64,000 nucleotides of DNA from Paenibacillus ginsengarvi (GCF_003626695.1 NZ_RBAH01000024.1:1-64000), one strand, 5' to 3'; counted from the first letter of the stretch, positions 16,513-26,073 are shown. The notes: a model not told the origin generated them from the sequence alone. Numbers and translations are program-made.

Positions 16513-17823
16513 TTTACTGTCGGCCTCTATCGTTTTGTTCACTGTTTCCTCCGCGGTCCGGAGTGCCGTATTCGTATCCTGCACGCCCGTAACGACCGAG
16601 ATAAAGGCATTGAACAGCTGGCCTCCCGCCGTCGCATTATATTTGGATACTTGCATAGGAGGAGCGTTCTTTTCCGCCAGGAGTGCCTTTGCGTTTTTAC
16701 CTTTATAGAGCGTGGAATCTTGACCGTAAATCTGCCGTATATCTTTGCTTTTCAACAAGCTGACAAATTGGCCGTTTTTCGATTTTTCCAACTGAAATTC
16801 TTCAGAAGCCAAGTAAGCGATGACTTCATAGGCTTGCTCCTTAAATTTGCTAGTTTGCGAAACAAACATATAGAATGGATACACTTGAGGGTTGACTCCG
16901 GGATTTTTCGCATCCGTTGGGAAAGTCGCGAGATCCCAGTTCATGCCTGCCAATTCCTTTTCCGTATACGTGGCGCTTACCGGCAGCCACATGGCGACGG
17001 TCCGATCCTTAAGGAACATATTGCCTTGATTCGCGATTTGGAGTTTCGCCTTATCCCATTCCATACCCGGCAGTTGGTAAAACCGTGTCAGATTGTCCAG
17101 GAAGCTTTTCCAGCCGTCTGTTGTCAATACCGCTTTATTTTTGACCGGATCGATCATATTCAACGACTGCGGATTGCGCAACGCCAAGTGGGAAGCGGAA
17201 ATTAGCGCGCCGTAATATTGCGTCCCGCCGTCTTTAACCGTAAGCTTCCTCGCCATCTCGTACATCGTATCCCACGTCATCCCGTCTTTCGGATAGGCAA
17301 CGCCGAACTTATTAAAAATATCTTTATTGTAGTATACAGCGGAAGGCGAATCGAAAATGGGCAAACCGTATATATGGCCGTTGCCGATTTGCATTAACAT
17401 TTCGATGCTGGTCGGTTCGTATTTGCTCAGATCGGTCTTGTACTTCGTAATATATGGCGTAATATCGCTCTGCAGCCCAAGTCTCAGCATATAAGCATCC
17501 ATGGAGCCAATCGAGATTCCCATAACGTCCAATTGATCCCCAGTTGTAACCAGGTCGTCGATTTGTTTGGCATCTTTATAAGGTATGAACTTGACGGTGA
17601 CGTGAGGAAACTTTTTCTGAATCTGTCCCCCATAATCTTTCATAAACGTTTCTTCCACACCGAAAGGCCAATAAAAGGCCAGCGTTACTGGCTCTTTTTT
17701 TTCCGACGGCTTGGTCACGGGTTGCGCAGCCGTTCCTCCATCGCTGTTTTGCTGTCCGCAGGCAATGGCGCTGCTCAAGGCTGCGAGCACCATTGCGCTT
17801 TTTAACATTTTACCGATGATCAT
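16507..17823 (-). CDS. Solute-binding lipoprotein (family 1)
   Basis: A 438-residue lipoprotein. ATG 17823 has GGGGGA upstream, and the signal peptide ends at lipobox AIAC (residues 19-22). The mature part has the family blocks VYYNKDIFNKFGVAYPKDGM, KDRTVAMWLP, GMNWDLATFPTD and a lysine-rich C-terminus. It lies 30 bp downstream of the Tat beta-helix gene, so the two are one transcript controlled by the upstream AraC regulator. No permeases follow. It is the closest intact relative of the 5'-truncated SBP pseudogene at 59410. Function: extracytoplasmic capture of an oligosaccharide, perhaps a product of the beta-helix enzyme (inferred). Confidence 0.88.
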   Translation of the reverse strand: MIIGKMLKSAMVLAALSSAIACGQQNSDGGTAAQPVTKPSEKKEPVTLAFYWPFGVEETFMKDYGGQIQKKFPHVTVKFIPYKDAKQIDDLVTTGDQLDVMGISIGSMDAYMLRLGLQSDITPYITKYKTDLSKYEPTSIEMLMQIGNGHIYGLPIFDSPSAVYYNKDIFNKFGVAYPKDGMTWDTMYEMARKLTVKDGGTQYYGALISASHLALRNPQSLNMIDPVKNKAVLTTDGWKSFLDNLTRFYQLPGMEWDKAKLQIANQGNMFLKDRTVAMWLPVSATYTEKELAGMNWDLATFPTDAKNPGVNPQVYPFYMFVSQTSKFKEQAYEVIAYLASEEFQLEKSKNGQFVSLLKSKDIRQIYGQDSTLYKGKNAKALLAEKNAPPMQVSKYNATAGGQLFNAFISVVTGVQDTNTALRTAEETVNKTIEADSKK

Positions 17824-17853
17824 GGCGATTCCCCCTATTATCTGATTCCCGAT

Positions 17854-19980
17854 TCAACAATCGGCGCTCCATACAAGCAGCACATTATTCACTCCTATAG
17901 CGGGTGCGGATGAGAAATGAACATTGACATAAACAGTATCAGCTTCGACATAAGCGATACCGGCCGTTCCCGCATCTGCGGAAGCGGGAGTGATCTGGTA
18001 GCCCGACGGAACCGCCGAAAGGCCGTGTGGAATTGGATACACCGGTGTCAGACCATCCCCGCTGAAAACCGCTTTGCCAGTCTTCACTTCATGAAGAAGT
18101 CCGTATGATTTGAACACGGGGGTGCTGTACACGGAAACAAATTCCCAAAGTACCGTTCCGTCGGCGACGATACCGCTGCTGTGACTCGGTGATACCGTCC
18201 CAGAAACACCGCTTTTGACGGCCCGAAACACTTTCGAATTAGCATTCGTGTAAACACCGGCCGAGTAGGATTGGCTGGCAGCCCACACCGTGCTCGGCGT
18301 GAACGTTCCCGCGGACGTGCATACCCAGCCGATCGTAGCATTGGCGCCTGACGGGACGGTGTTCTGCACATAATCTCCAACGCTCCAAGTACCGGTTGTT
18401 GGTGCCGTTGACTGCGCAAGCCGCTTCGGATTAATTCCCATATTGTCGTATTGATAGCAGTCGACAGCGCTTGGAGACATAATAATCGCACGATTCGAAC
18501 GGTTACCGTAGAAAACGCAGTCCGATGCTGTCCCTTGGGCATAAGCCATACTGTTCCCGGTCATGACGCAGCGATTGTTCGTTACTTTAACTTGATAGGC
18601 ATAGCTAATATTAATAAAGTAAGTTGTATGGCCTACATCGTCCCGCAGCTGGTTGTTGGTGATTTCGATGTCGCTAATGCGGCTCGTTGCGCTTCCGACG
18701 AGGTTGATGCCCATTTTGTAGGCATTGCCTTGGCTGTTGTTAGAGAGTATATTGCCGTCTATCACCAATTTGGTGACGCCGGGATATACATATACGCCGA
18801 AACCGCCGTTGTCCTTAATGATGTTATTGGCGAGAACAATGTCTCCGGTTGGCAGATTGCTAAAATAAGTAATCGAAATCCCATTCCCCATCGTCGAGCT
18901 TGTAGGAACTCCGCCGTCGCCGTTCCCTGTGCATATATTGGAGGAAGCCACCACCTGTTTGCCTGAAATCGACAGCCCGGAGTACTTATTATTGGCGAAC
19001 AGATTACCGGTAATGGTCAGATTGACGGTAGCTCCTTCAAAGCCGGCAGAGCCGCAATATTTGGCCGTTGAATCGAAAATGCCGCTGTTATACGTGTCGC
19101 CCATATAATTGAAGCCGTTTTCCAGACAGTATTCCGCGAAGCAATTCGTAATCCGTATTCCGCTGGTTACTTTGTAAAACCCGTCATGTGCGAAGCTCGC
19201 CGGAGTCGCATTGACCAAATTGCCCAACAAGTGGGAACCGTACAATTGTTCAGCTACACAGTCTGTACAGCCGGTAAACCCGACCCCTTTCGCCCGAGGC
19301 GACTGATAGCGGAACGTGCCGCTTCCGTCCCATTCTCCCGTAAATCGAATACCGCGAACCGAGCAGTTGGATACGCCCATAAAGCTGAAAACGGTGAACA
19401 CATCGCGTCCCGACGAATTGAGGTCATTGATCGAATCGATATACGACTTCGTCATTCCGGTCATATGAATCGTCGGCAATCCGACCCCTTCGATATGGAT
19501 GTGATTCGAAGTAATGAGCGTTCGCTTGGGCGCTTGAATGGTAGGACTGACAGCGGGGAACGCATAGGTTCCTTCCGGTATGAGCAGACGGCCTCCCCCT
19601 TGCAGCGAGAGAGCGTCGACTGCAGCCTGAAAAGCAGCCGAATCATCCGTAACCCCATCTCCAACGGCACCGAAATCTTTCACACTCACTTGCTCTTGCA
19701 GCTTGTCCCGGACAGTCCGCTCCGGCTGAGTTCCGTCATACTTGTACGTTACGCATTCCGAGCCGATCCCACCCGGACAACTCCCATCGCCATAGACGGA
19801 TTTCGTGACCGAAAGGCCACTTGCAGCCGATACTGGACCGCCGCTCCATAGCTTACTAGCCATCATTGCCATCCCGCCAGCGCCTATGGCCGCCAGCATC
19901 TCCCTGCGGCTTACAGGTTTACCCGTCTCCCCTTTTTGTTTTTCGGCATGCAAAACAGGCTTGCTCTCCTCATGATCCAT
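17854..19980 (-). CDS. Tat-exported Pectate_lyase_3-type beta-helix protein
   Basis: A 708-residue protein. ATG 19980 is chosen because AAGGGGA sits seven bases upstream and the Tat signal follows (PVSRREMLAAIGAGGMAMMA). The classic Pectate_lyase_3 opening VKDFGAVGDGVTDD is at about 115-130, followed by GGGRLLIPEGTYAF and a right-handed beta-helix with repeated turns (NNIIKDNGGFGVYVY, NNQLRD). From about 570 a C-terminal extension (GTWSVGDYVQN, SQSYSAGVYTN) resembles phage-tail or CBM-like stalk repeats and ends VNNVLLVWSADC. Probably a polysaccharide lyase or hydrolase acting outside the cell; catalytic residues are not identified. It lies between the AraC gene and the SBP gene. Confidence 0.85.
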   Translation of the reverse strand: MDHEESKPVLHAEKQKGETGKPVSRREMLAAIGAGGMAMMASKLWSGGPVSAASGLSVTKSVYGDGSCPGGIGSECVTYKYDGTQPERTVRDKLQEQVSVKDFGAVGDGVTDDSAAFQAAVDALSLQGGGRLLIPEGTYAFPAVSPTIQAPKRTLITSNHIHIEGVGLPTIHMTGMTKSYIDSINDLNSSGRDVFTVFSFMGVSNCSVRGIRFTGEWDGSGTFRYQSPRAKGVGFTGCTDCVAEQLYGSHLLGNLVNATPASFAHDGFYKVTSGIRITNCFAEYCLENGFNYMGDTYNSGIFDSTAKYCGSAGFEGATVNLTITGNLFANNKYSGLSISGKQVVASSNICTGNGDGGVPTSSTMGNGISITYFSNLPTGDIVLANNIIKDNGGFGVYVYPGVTKLVIDGNILSNNSQGNAYKMGINLVGSATSRISDIEITNNQLRDDVGHTTYFINISYAYQVKVTNNRCVMTGNSMAYAQGTASDCVFYGNRSNRAIIMSPSAVDCYQYDNMGINPKRLAQSTAPTTGTWSVGDYVQNTVPSGANATIGWVCTSAGTFTPSTVWAASQSYSAGVYTNANSKVFRAVKSGVSGTVSPSHSSGIVADGTVLWEFVSVYSTPVFKSYGLLHEVKTGKAVFSGDGLTPVYPIPHGLSAVPSGYQITPASADAGTAGIAYVEADTVYVNVHFSSAPAIGVNNVLLVWSADC

Positions 19981-20051
19981 TCGCGATTCCCCTTGCTCAT
20001 CCGGCAGCCCTTCACGGTATGAACCGCATCTGATTACCGGAGATAGTGTTT

Positions 20052-20064
20052 GGTAAGCGCTTCC
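20052..20064. promoter_or_regulatory. Palindromic operator-like site upstream of the beta-helix gene
   Basis: GGTAAGCGCTTCC is a CG-centred imperfect palindrome resembling catabolite-response or LacI-family elements. It lies in the 155-bp gap between the AraC gene and the beta-helix gene, about 70 bp upstream of the latter's start. Its fit to the catabolite-response consensus is partial. Confidence 0.35.
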
Positions 20065-20135
20065 GAATACAAAGATAACATAGCCTTTTTTTATTCTCAC
20101 ATCGGTGCTTGGCGTTAAACTCGCCTTAACTATCT

Positions 20136-20978
20136 CTAATTGCGTTCTTGGCAAACCTTCTTGAATTGCTCGGGGCTCATGCCCACCATCTTCTTAAAAT
20201 TGCGTGAGAAATGAGTGGGCTGTTTGAATCCAACCTCATAGCAGGCATCCGTTACCGACATTTTGTAGTCGACCAGAAACAGCAGCTTCGCCTGATTGAT
20301 TCTGCGTTTATTCAAATGTTCAAAGACCGTTGTACCGGTCAATTCCTTGAACAGCTTCACCATGTAGTACTTGCTTAAATGAACATAGGCGGACAGCTCG
20401 TCCAGGGTCAGGTCGTTTGCATAATGGAGCTCGATATAGTTCAGCAGCTTACGGACGACCTGCTCCTTTTCTACTGGAATCGCGGTTCTTTGCCGCATCA
20501 TTTCTTCGCTATGCTCGTAAATCAGGAGCAGCAGATCGAGAAACGATGCCCGCAACCGGTTGTATTCGATAGCGCCATTGCGGTTGAAGTAGCGGTTCAT
20601 TTGCGAAAAGATCATTTCCACTTCTTTTTTAGATTCCTCCGACAACCGGCATCGGTAATGCAGCAAATCCCGGAAAGGTTTTAGCACGTCAACGAGGCCG
20701 GGCTGGTTTAAATGCGGCTTCAATACCGTTTCGTCAAAACGAACCATTGTGCGGATGCATGTAATGTCCTTTTCCATCATAGGTCCATGCGAGCTAATCC
20801 CGTTCATAACGATCATATCGCCAGCCGTCAAATCGATGATCGTTTCCCCTAGCAAGTAACGGCATTCACCGGTATGGACATATAATATCTCATATTCGGA
20901 ATGTGCATGGAAAAAAGCAGACATAAAGCTTTTATTGCGATAACTAAATACATCGATCAACGGGTAAGTTTGACTCAT
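20136..20978 (-). CDS. AraC family transcriptional regulator
   Basis: A 280-residue one-component regulator starting at ATG 20978 (AAAGGCGG eight bases upstream). The N-terminal cupin sensor spans about 1-130 (FHAHSEYEILYVHTGECRYL, LTAGDMIVMNGISSHGP). Two AraC helix-turn-helices occupy about 175-275 (LTLDELSAYVHLSKYYMVKL and VTDACYEVGFKQPTHFSRNF), ending FKKVCQERN. It probably activates the downstream beta-helix/SBP/hypothetical genes in response to a sugar; the ligand is unknown. The 5' region 20979-21246 has only a degenerate frame and no recognisable gene. Confidence 0.92.
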   Translation of the reverse strand: MSQTYPLIDVFSYRNKSFMSAFFHAHSEYEILYVHTGECRYLLGETIIDLTAGDMIVMNGISSHGPMMEKDITCIRTMVRFDETVLKPHLNQPGLVDVLKPFRDLLHYRCRLSEESKKEVEMIFSQMNRYFNRNGAIEYNRLRASFLDLLLLIYEHSEEMMRQRTAIPVEKEQVVRKLLNYIELHYANDLTLDELSAYVHLSKYYMVKLFKELTGTTVFEHLNKRRINQAKLLFLVDYKMSVTDACYEVGFKQPTHFSRNFKKMVGMSPEQFKKVCQERN

Positions 20979-21246
20979 GTCGCGTTCCGCCTTTAGTTTA
21001 TTCCGTAAGAACATAGCCTCCAGGTCATTTCCTCTGATTCCAGAATTCCCCACGTTCCATACCTGCCGGAATAGTTCAATCCTACTCCAGTGTAACAGGA
21101 ATCCCATGCAAGCATCCCTTTGACCGTTCTAATAAAACCATCTGGCCGTTTGGCCAAGTTGTCCAGGGAAGGCATGGTTGAACAGACTCTCCAACGTGCC
21201 GCTATTTGTAGTCAACGCTGAGAGGTATCGAGAGAGCCCTTCTCTC

Positions 21247-22821
21247 TTACAAGCTCTGTTCGGTCACTCCCGTTACCGGATCGAAGGTCAGCATCTTGGT
21301 CCCGATCTTATCGATGAAGAAGCGATCATGGCTTACCGTAATGACCGCACCGGGAAAATGGATCAGAGCTTGCTCCATTACCTGTATGCTCGTGAGGTCC
21401 AGATGGTTGGTCGGCTCATCCAAGATAATAACGGCCGCACCCGAGAGAAGACACTTAGCCAGAGCCACCCGAGCCTTCTGCCCGCCGGACAGATTGCCGA
21501 TCGCCTTGCTTAGATCCGCCTCCGAGAATTGCAGCATAGCTAGGAATTTGTTCACCTTTTTGCGCGGAGCGTCTAATCCCAATCCATACGTATTCACCGC
21601 GTGGCTGACGGTATCCTTAGGATCAAGTTCCTCCCACATCCGGTTGAAGTAGGCATAGTTCACGCCTTTCTCCCAGACAACCTCCCCGGAAACCGGCTTC
21701 TCCTGCCCGGAAAGCGCCTTAATGAGTGTGGACTTCCCGCTTCCGTTCGGTCCCACGATGACCAAACGATCTTCCTTCTGAATATCGAAGCTTACGTTCT
21801 CGAAGATCTGCCTGCCCTCGTAGGTCTGCCCGATCTTCTTCACTTCGCATAGCTTGTCGGGAAAGCGCAACCTCTCGTAGATGTCGGTAATCAGCACGTT
21901 AACGGGATGCGGCTCTACCCGCTTCTTGTTATCCGCCAGCTTCCGCGAGAGACGGTCTTTCGAACCGGACTTCCGGCTCGCACGATCGTCGATCGCCTCG
22001 GATTCCATGAGCAGCAGCTCTTCCTCCCACTCGAACTGGCGGTCCAGCTCCTTCTTGCGCATCTTCTTCTTACGGACGTAATCGGTGTAATTGCCTTCGT
22101 ATTCCTGAAAATGATAGTTCTCGATCTCGATCGTGCGCGTGACGACCTTGTCGATAAATTGCCGGTCATGCGACACCAGAATCATGGCTCCCTTGAATCG
22201 GTACAACCACTGCTCCAGCCATGCGATCCCTTCCATATCCAAGTAATTCGTCGGCTCGTCGAGCAGAACGACATCGGGCAGCTCGATTAGCATCTTCGCG
22301 AGCGCCGCGCGGTTACGCCATCCTCCGGACAACTCATCGATTGGCTGGTTGCGGGATCTGTCGTTAAACCCTAGCTTCGTAAGCACCGTATTAATCTCGA
22401 CGGAAACGTTCCAGCCATCGAGATGATCCATTTGTTCGAATAACTCCGCTTGCCTTGCTAGCAGCGCATTCATCTCGCTATCGTCTGTAACCATACCCAG
22501 CTTATCTCCTACCTTTTGCAGCTCTCGTTCGATTAGGGCAACCTTCTCGAAGCACGCTTCCAGTTCTTGCTGAACGGACAGGCCTCCGCTGAGTTCCGAG
22601 AATTGCGAGAAATATCCGATTCGCACTTGAGGGTCTATCTCTACTCTGCCGGACGTCGGCTCTTCCTTGCCCATGATGAGCTTAAATACCGTCGACTTAC
22701 CGGCGCCGTTCCGTCCGATTAGGCCGATACGTTCCCCTTGCATAACTCGAAAATAAATGTCGCGAAAGATCATAGACTCTTCGTACTTCTTCGTGACGTT
22801 CTCCAACCGTATTACGCTCAT
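21247..22821 (-). CDS. ABC-F family ATPase
   Basis: A 524-residue soluble protein with two ABC ATPase domains and no transmembrane part. ATG 22821 follows AAGGG; the GTG at 22830 is too close to the ribosome site. Domain 1 has Walker A GRNGAGKST, signature LSGGWRNR and Walker B VVLLDEPTNYLD. Domain 2 has GPNGSGKST, LSGGQKAR and IILDEPTNHLD. The charged inter-domain linker (RKKKMRKKELDRQFEWEEEL, residues about 245-300) is the P-site tRNA-interaction motif of ABC-F proteins. ABC-F proteins act on ribosomes as translation or antibiotic-resistance factors. The subgroup cannot be set by eye. A palindrome sits at its promoter. Confidence 0.92.
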   Translation of the reverse strand: MSVIRLENVTKKYEESMIFRDIYFRVMQGERIGLIGRNGAGKSTVFKLIMGKEEPTSGRVEIDPQVRIGYFSQFSELSGGLSVQQELEACFEKVALIERELQKVGDKLGMVTDDSEMNALLARQAELFEQMDHLDGWNVSVEINTVLTKLGFNDRSRNQPIDELSGGWRNRAALAKMLIELPDVVLLDEPTNYLDMEGIAWLEQWLYRFKGAMILVSHDRQFIDKVVTRTIEIENYHFQEYEGNYTDYVRKKKMRKKELDRQFEWEEELLLMESEAIDDRASRKSGSKDRLSRKLADNKKRVEPHPVNVLITDIYERLRFPDKLCEVKKIGQTYEGRQIFENVSFDIQKEDRLVIVGPNGSGKSTLIKALSGQEKPVSGEVVWEKGVNYAYFNRMWEELDPKDTVSHAVNTYGLGLDAPRKKVNKFLAMLQFSEADLSKAIGNLSGGQKARVALAKCLLSGAAVIILDEPTNHLDLTSIQVMEQALIHFPGAVITVSHDRFFIDKIGTKMLTFDPVTGVTEQSL

Positions 22822-22844
22822 GGCTATCACCCTTCTGATTTCAA

Positions 22845-22862
22845 CACTCTAGAGTGATTATA
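22845..22862 (-). promoter_or_regulatory. -10 element with adjoining perfect palindrome, ABC-F gene
   Basis: Minus-strand TATAAT (22862-22857) is immediately followed by the perfect 12-bp palindrome CACTCTAGAGTG (22845-22856), which would cover the transcription start about 30 bp upstream of the ABC-F start codon. No good -35 is visible at 17 bp. Likely a repressor-binding site. Confidence 0.45.
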
Positions 22863-22990
22863 CCACCCTAGCCTTAAGGATACTTCATGCTCTAGAGAGA
22901 TCCCATAAATATGAGCTTGCATATTAACACCAATATTCAAATCCTGCCCCCGCAACCAACTTACAATTTTGTCTCGACACATATATGAGA

Positions 22991-23028
22991 ATGCCTTTAA
23001 ATCACTGATGTGGCTTAAAGGCATTTTT
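22991..23028 (+). terminator. Rho-independent terminator without an obvious upstream gene
   Basis: Arms ATGCCTTTAA and TTAAAGGCAT with a 14-base loop, followed by five T on the plus strand. No plus-strand gene ends here. The surrounding 22863-23389 has no gene; it holds this hairpin, an AGGCGAAA/TTTCGCCT repeat near 23120 and the repeat at 23318. Confidence 0.55.
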
Positions 23029-23317
23029 GCGTTATCTTATATATTTATGGTTATTGTATATGCCCTGCGAGGAAACGAGCAAGTTGCTCTTATTTGTGAT
23101 ACGGTTCACTTATCACCAAAAAGGCGAAATCGCATGGCGCCGCAGCACGTAGGTTTCGCCTGAATTGGGGCATCTTCTGCCTATTGAACGCAACTGCATC
23201 TTATTCTGAATCTCGTCAAAACCTCTGATTATCACTTATGCATGACCTCACCAGTACGAGCGAAACCATACAGGAGTGCCTATACCGTCACCATATTCGG
23301 CGGATCTGACACCGACC

Positions 23318-23363
23318 CCTAGGATCACAACAGACCGGAAGTTAGTATAGCATCGATCCTAGG
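23318..23363. repeat. Inverted repeat downstream of greA
   Basis: Arms CCTAGGATC (23318-23326) and GATCCTAGG (23355-23363) are perfect, with a 28-base loop. It is not followed by a T-run. It lies just beyond the greA stop and may be a structured 3' end or a remnant. Confidence 0.35.
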
Positions 23364-23389
23364 AGTGCCGATGGAGGTGTTAATTATGA

Positions 23390-23869
23390 CTAAATCATTT
23401 TGATTTCGAGCAGCTCATACTGAAGATTGCCCATCGGCGCGTTTACGTTAATTATATCCCCTACCTTTTTGCCCAAAAGACCCTTTCCGAGTGGGCTTTC
23501 GTAAGATATTTTGTTCTCCGCTACATTCGCTTCAGCCGGACCGACAATGCGGTATTCAATCTTCTCGGCAAATTCAATATCATTCAAGATCACATAAGAA
23601 CCTACGCCGACTTCATTCAAGTTCACACTGTCCGCACTCACGACTCGTGCCCGCTTTATCATCCGCTCCAGGACCAAAATCCGGGTTTCCATGTGCGATT
23701 GATCATCCTTGGCAGAGTGGTACTCACTATTTTCTTTAAGATCGCCATAACTAATCGCCACTTTCAATCGCTCCGCCAATTCCTTACGCTTGACCGTCTT
23801 GAGCTCGTTGAGTTCTTCCTCTATCTGCTCCAAGCCCTCTTGCGTCAATATTACTTCATCTTTTTTCAT
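23390..23869 (-). CDS. greA: Transcription elongation factor GreA
   Basis: A 159-residue GreA, the normal length. The start is ATG 23869 with GAGGG eight bases upstream; the longer frame adds an unconserved N-terminus. Residues 1-75 form the antiparallel coiled coil with the acidic tip (GDLKENSEYHSAKDDQ) that enters the RNA polymerase secondary channel and stimulates transcript cleavage. Residues 80-159 are the FKBP-like C-terminal domain (YRIVGPAEANVAENKISYES, PLGKGLLGKKVGD). It rescues arrested transcription complexes in the cytoplasm. Standing alone here, it may be a second greA copy; the housekeeping copy normally lies elsewhere. Confidence 0.95.
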   Translation of the reverse strand: MKKDEVILTQEGLEQIEEELNELKTVKRKELAERLKVAISYGDLKENSEYHSAKDDQSHMETRILVLERMIKRARVVSADSVNLNEVGVGSYVILNDIEFAEKIEYRIVGPAEANVAENKISYESPLGKGLLGKKVGDIINVNAPMGNLQYELLEIKMI

Positions 23870-24260
23870 AGTTTCAGCCCTCATTCCCTGTAGTCTATAC
23901 CATATTACCTTACTTGGAGTGCAATAGCTAAAATAGTTATTGGATATTAGGATGGCAGAAAATTGACTTTTCACTATGCTTCGGATATCACAAGGGTTTC
24001 GCTTGGCAGACTAGCCCCTTCCATGCCCGCCACTCCATGTAGAATCAAGTCTTTTTTTACACCCAAAAGGGTATAAAAGCCGTCTCTTCGTAAAACTCTC
24101 TGTTGCGCAGTGGCCGTTCTCCCATACTGGAGGCATAACAGCGCCAAACTGTTCCCATTGCTCACGCTCCATTCATTAGCGTAACAAATTTCTTAATTTA
24201 ACCTTTGAACTACTCGTTCAAGAATAACTTCGTAATTCGTAGGTTTTCCATATCCATTAT
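23870..24260. other. Spacer with no recognised gene
   Basis: A minus-strand frame at 23974-24165 ends HGVAGMEGASLPSETLVISEA and could be the last part of a lost gene, but it lacks a ribosome site and a known family. Nothing else is seen. Confidence 0.3.
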
Positions 24261-24896
24261 TTACTTGTCGAACGAAATCAGATCGATCTCTCGCGAATAA
24301 CCGTCACATCCCACCAAACGATACGTCGAGCCCCCCTCCCCGGCCTTTACTTCATCGAGCCGTTTGCAGGTTACTGCCGTGATCGCCATGCTGCCGAACC
24401 GATCCCGCGACCGATCTTGAATGTAATGGATGTTTTTGGAGGCACTATCATAAATCAATGAAACAATAAGCGGATCACCCTCAATCGTATGCGACGTCAG
24501 ACGGATCCAGTCTTCCGTATCCTCATGCACACTTCGCACGAAAGCTTCGATCTTCTTCTTGTCCGGGCGTCGTTTCATCAGATCGCCGTTGCGTTCCGCC
24601 ATCTCGTACGTATACGGATCGGGCAGAACAGGTAATGGCGCCGAGCTGACCGAGATCGCTCCCTCCCGCTCGTCATACGACACCTTCCCGCCAAATTGCT
24701 CCGTCAGATACCGGATCGGTACATAAGCATGACCGCTATAATTCAGAATCACATATTCCTCCGGAAGCTTCTTCTGCTCCCCGTTCAGCCACAACTTGAC
24801 CGGAAACAAGTCGACTTCGATCTTGCCAGTCGCATAGGCGAACGGCGACAGCGCCAGAAGCAATCCGAACAGCACGCCGATCGCAAATTTCTTCAT
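24261..24896 (-). CDS. Secreted stalk-domain / DUF4362 protein
   Basis: A 211-residue exported protein starting at ATG 24896 (GGGAGG ten bases upstream). Signal peptide: KKFAIGVLFGLLLALSPFAYA. Residues 30-80 resemble the copper-amine-oxidase-type N-terminal stalk domain common in Paenibacillus surface proteins (VKLWLNGEQKKLPEEYVILN, AYVPIRYLTEQFGGKVSYDE). The C-terminal half matches DUF4362 (HTIEGDPLIVSLIYDSASKN, YIQDRSRDRFGSMAITAVTC). Function unknown; probably cell-envelope associated. It is monocistronic. Confidence 0.75.
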   Translation of the reverse strand: MKKFAIGVLFGLLLALSPFAYATGKIEVDLFPVKLWLNGEQKKLPEEYVILNYSGHAYVPIRYLTEQFGGKVSYDEREGAISVSSAPLPVLPDPYTYEMAERNGDLMKRRPDKKKIEAFVRSVHEDTEDWIRLTSHTIEGDPLIVSLIYDSASKNIHYIQDRSRDRFGSMAITAVTCKRLDEVKAGEGGSTYRLVGCDGYSREIDLISFDK

Positions 24897-25151
24897 CGTC
24901 ACCACGCCTCCCACGTTTTTCCGTTTATACGCGGAAGGAGGCTTTTTGTTGCGTCAGTGGCGTTCCTAGAGATTCGGACCCTCGACGAACTGTAGATAAG
25001 CAAAACGGTCCCTCAACTCCATACCAAGTTATTATTCAAAATTTTACGCTTCCGAATCCATGAGACCGATGAATTCCCGGATCGGCTGTCGTCTATATAA
25101 ACGAAGGCATTAAATGAACACAAACTAATTTGACGAAGAGGTGTTTTGAAA

Positions 25152-25568
25152 ATGGCATTAACGTCCGCATTCACGAGCTTCAACCTGCCTGTAAAAAACG
25201 TAGAACAATCGAAAGCGTTCTTCACCGGACTCGGATTTGAGCTCAACCCGCAATTCCCCGATAACGAGAATTCGGTAGCCTTCGTGATCGGCGACAACCT
25301 GCAGGTCATGCTGATTAATCAAACATTCTTTAATACGCTCACGGAGAAGGAATCCGTCGATACGAGCAAGTATGCGCAGATGACGATCGCATTGGCCTTC
25401 GAGAGCCGGGAAAAGGTCGATGAAATCGTGAATACCGCGGTCTCCTTGGGCGGGAAATTGCACGCTGAACCTGAAGATCATGGGTCCATGTATCATTGGG
25501 GCTTTGTGGACTTGGACGGCCATCTGTGGGCCATTAACTCCATGAACATGGATGCGGCACAAGGTTAA
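25152..25568 (+). CDS. VOC family (glyoxalase-like) protein
   Basis: A 138-residue protein; ATG 25152 with GAGGTG eight bases upstream. It has two beta-alpha-beta-beta-beta modules of the vicinal oxygen chelate fold: FNLPVKNVEQSKAFFTGLGF at the start and the closing strand WGFVDLDGHLWAINSMNMD. These small proteins are metal-dependent isomerases, dioxygenases or resistance proteins; the specific activity cannot be read. A decayed copy of its last 35 codons is found at 27195. It converges with the SRPBCC gene across a shared terminator. Confidence 0.9.
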   Translation: MALTSAFTSFNLPVKNVEQSKAFFTGLGFELNPQFPDNENSVAFVIGDNLQVMLINQTFFNTLTEKESVDTSKYAQMTIALAFESREKVDEIVNTAVSLGGKLHAEPEDHGSMYHWGFVDLDGHLWAINSMNMDAAQG

Positions 25569-25607
25569 GGCTAACGGAGAGCACGCTCGTACTAGGGTTC
25601 ATAAAGA

Positions 25608-25636
25608 AAGACGCCGGGCATCTTCCCCAGCGTCTT
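25608..25636. terminator. Bidirectional terminator
   Basis: Arms AAGACGC and GCGTCTT, with T-rich flanks in both directions, between the convergent VOC and SRPBCC genes. Confidence 0.6.
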
Positions 25637-25647
25637 CTTCGCGATGA

Positions 25648-26073
25648 TTAGTTTTGTTCGGTATAGGCTTTGAAATTGTCCAGGATCGCTTGCCAGCCTG
25701 CTTGCTGGAATTCGACAGGATTGGAGCTTTCCGCGTCGAACGTTTCAATGACCTTCGTCTCATTCCCTTGATCGACGAATGCAATATCCACTCTTCTTCC
25801 GTCTTCCATGGTGTAGCCGATCGCCTCATGCCGATTCACGACATCGTAGACGCCGCCAAAATCAAAGCCCATGCTGCCATCCTTCGCTTCCATCCGTGTC
25901 AGAAACTTGCCGCCGACCCGCAGATCGTTTTCGGCTCTCGGCGCATGCCAGTCCTCGGACGCTTGATTCCACTTTGTGATGTGATCCGGCTCGGTCCAAC
26001 AGCGCCATACCTTCTCAACAGGGGCTTGGATAACGGCTTGCACGGTTACTTTCGTCGGTTGACTCGTTTCCAT
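25648..26073 (-). CDS. SRPBCC (AHSA1-like) domain protein
   Basis: A 141-residue START/AHSA1-fold protein; ATG 26073 with GAGAGGTG ten bases upstream. The family start (VTVQAVIQAPVEKVWRCWTE), the central GGKFLTRMEAKDGS and the closing helix GWQAILDNFKAYTEQN are present. Such proteins bind hydrophobic ligands; in Bacillota they often follow ECF sigma or ArsR genes. It lies 76 bp downstream of the ECF sigma gene and is probably its co-transcribed target or partner. Confidence 0.88.
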   Translation of the reverse strand: METSQPTKVTVQAVIQAPVEKVWRCWTEPDHITKWNQASEDWHAPRAENDLRVGGKFLTRMEAKDGSMGFDFGGVYDVVNRHEAIGYTMEDGRRVDIAFVDQGNETKVIETFDAESSNPVEFQQAGWQAILDNFKAYTEQN

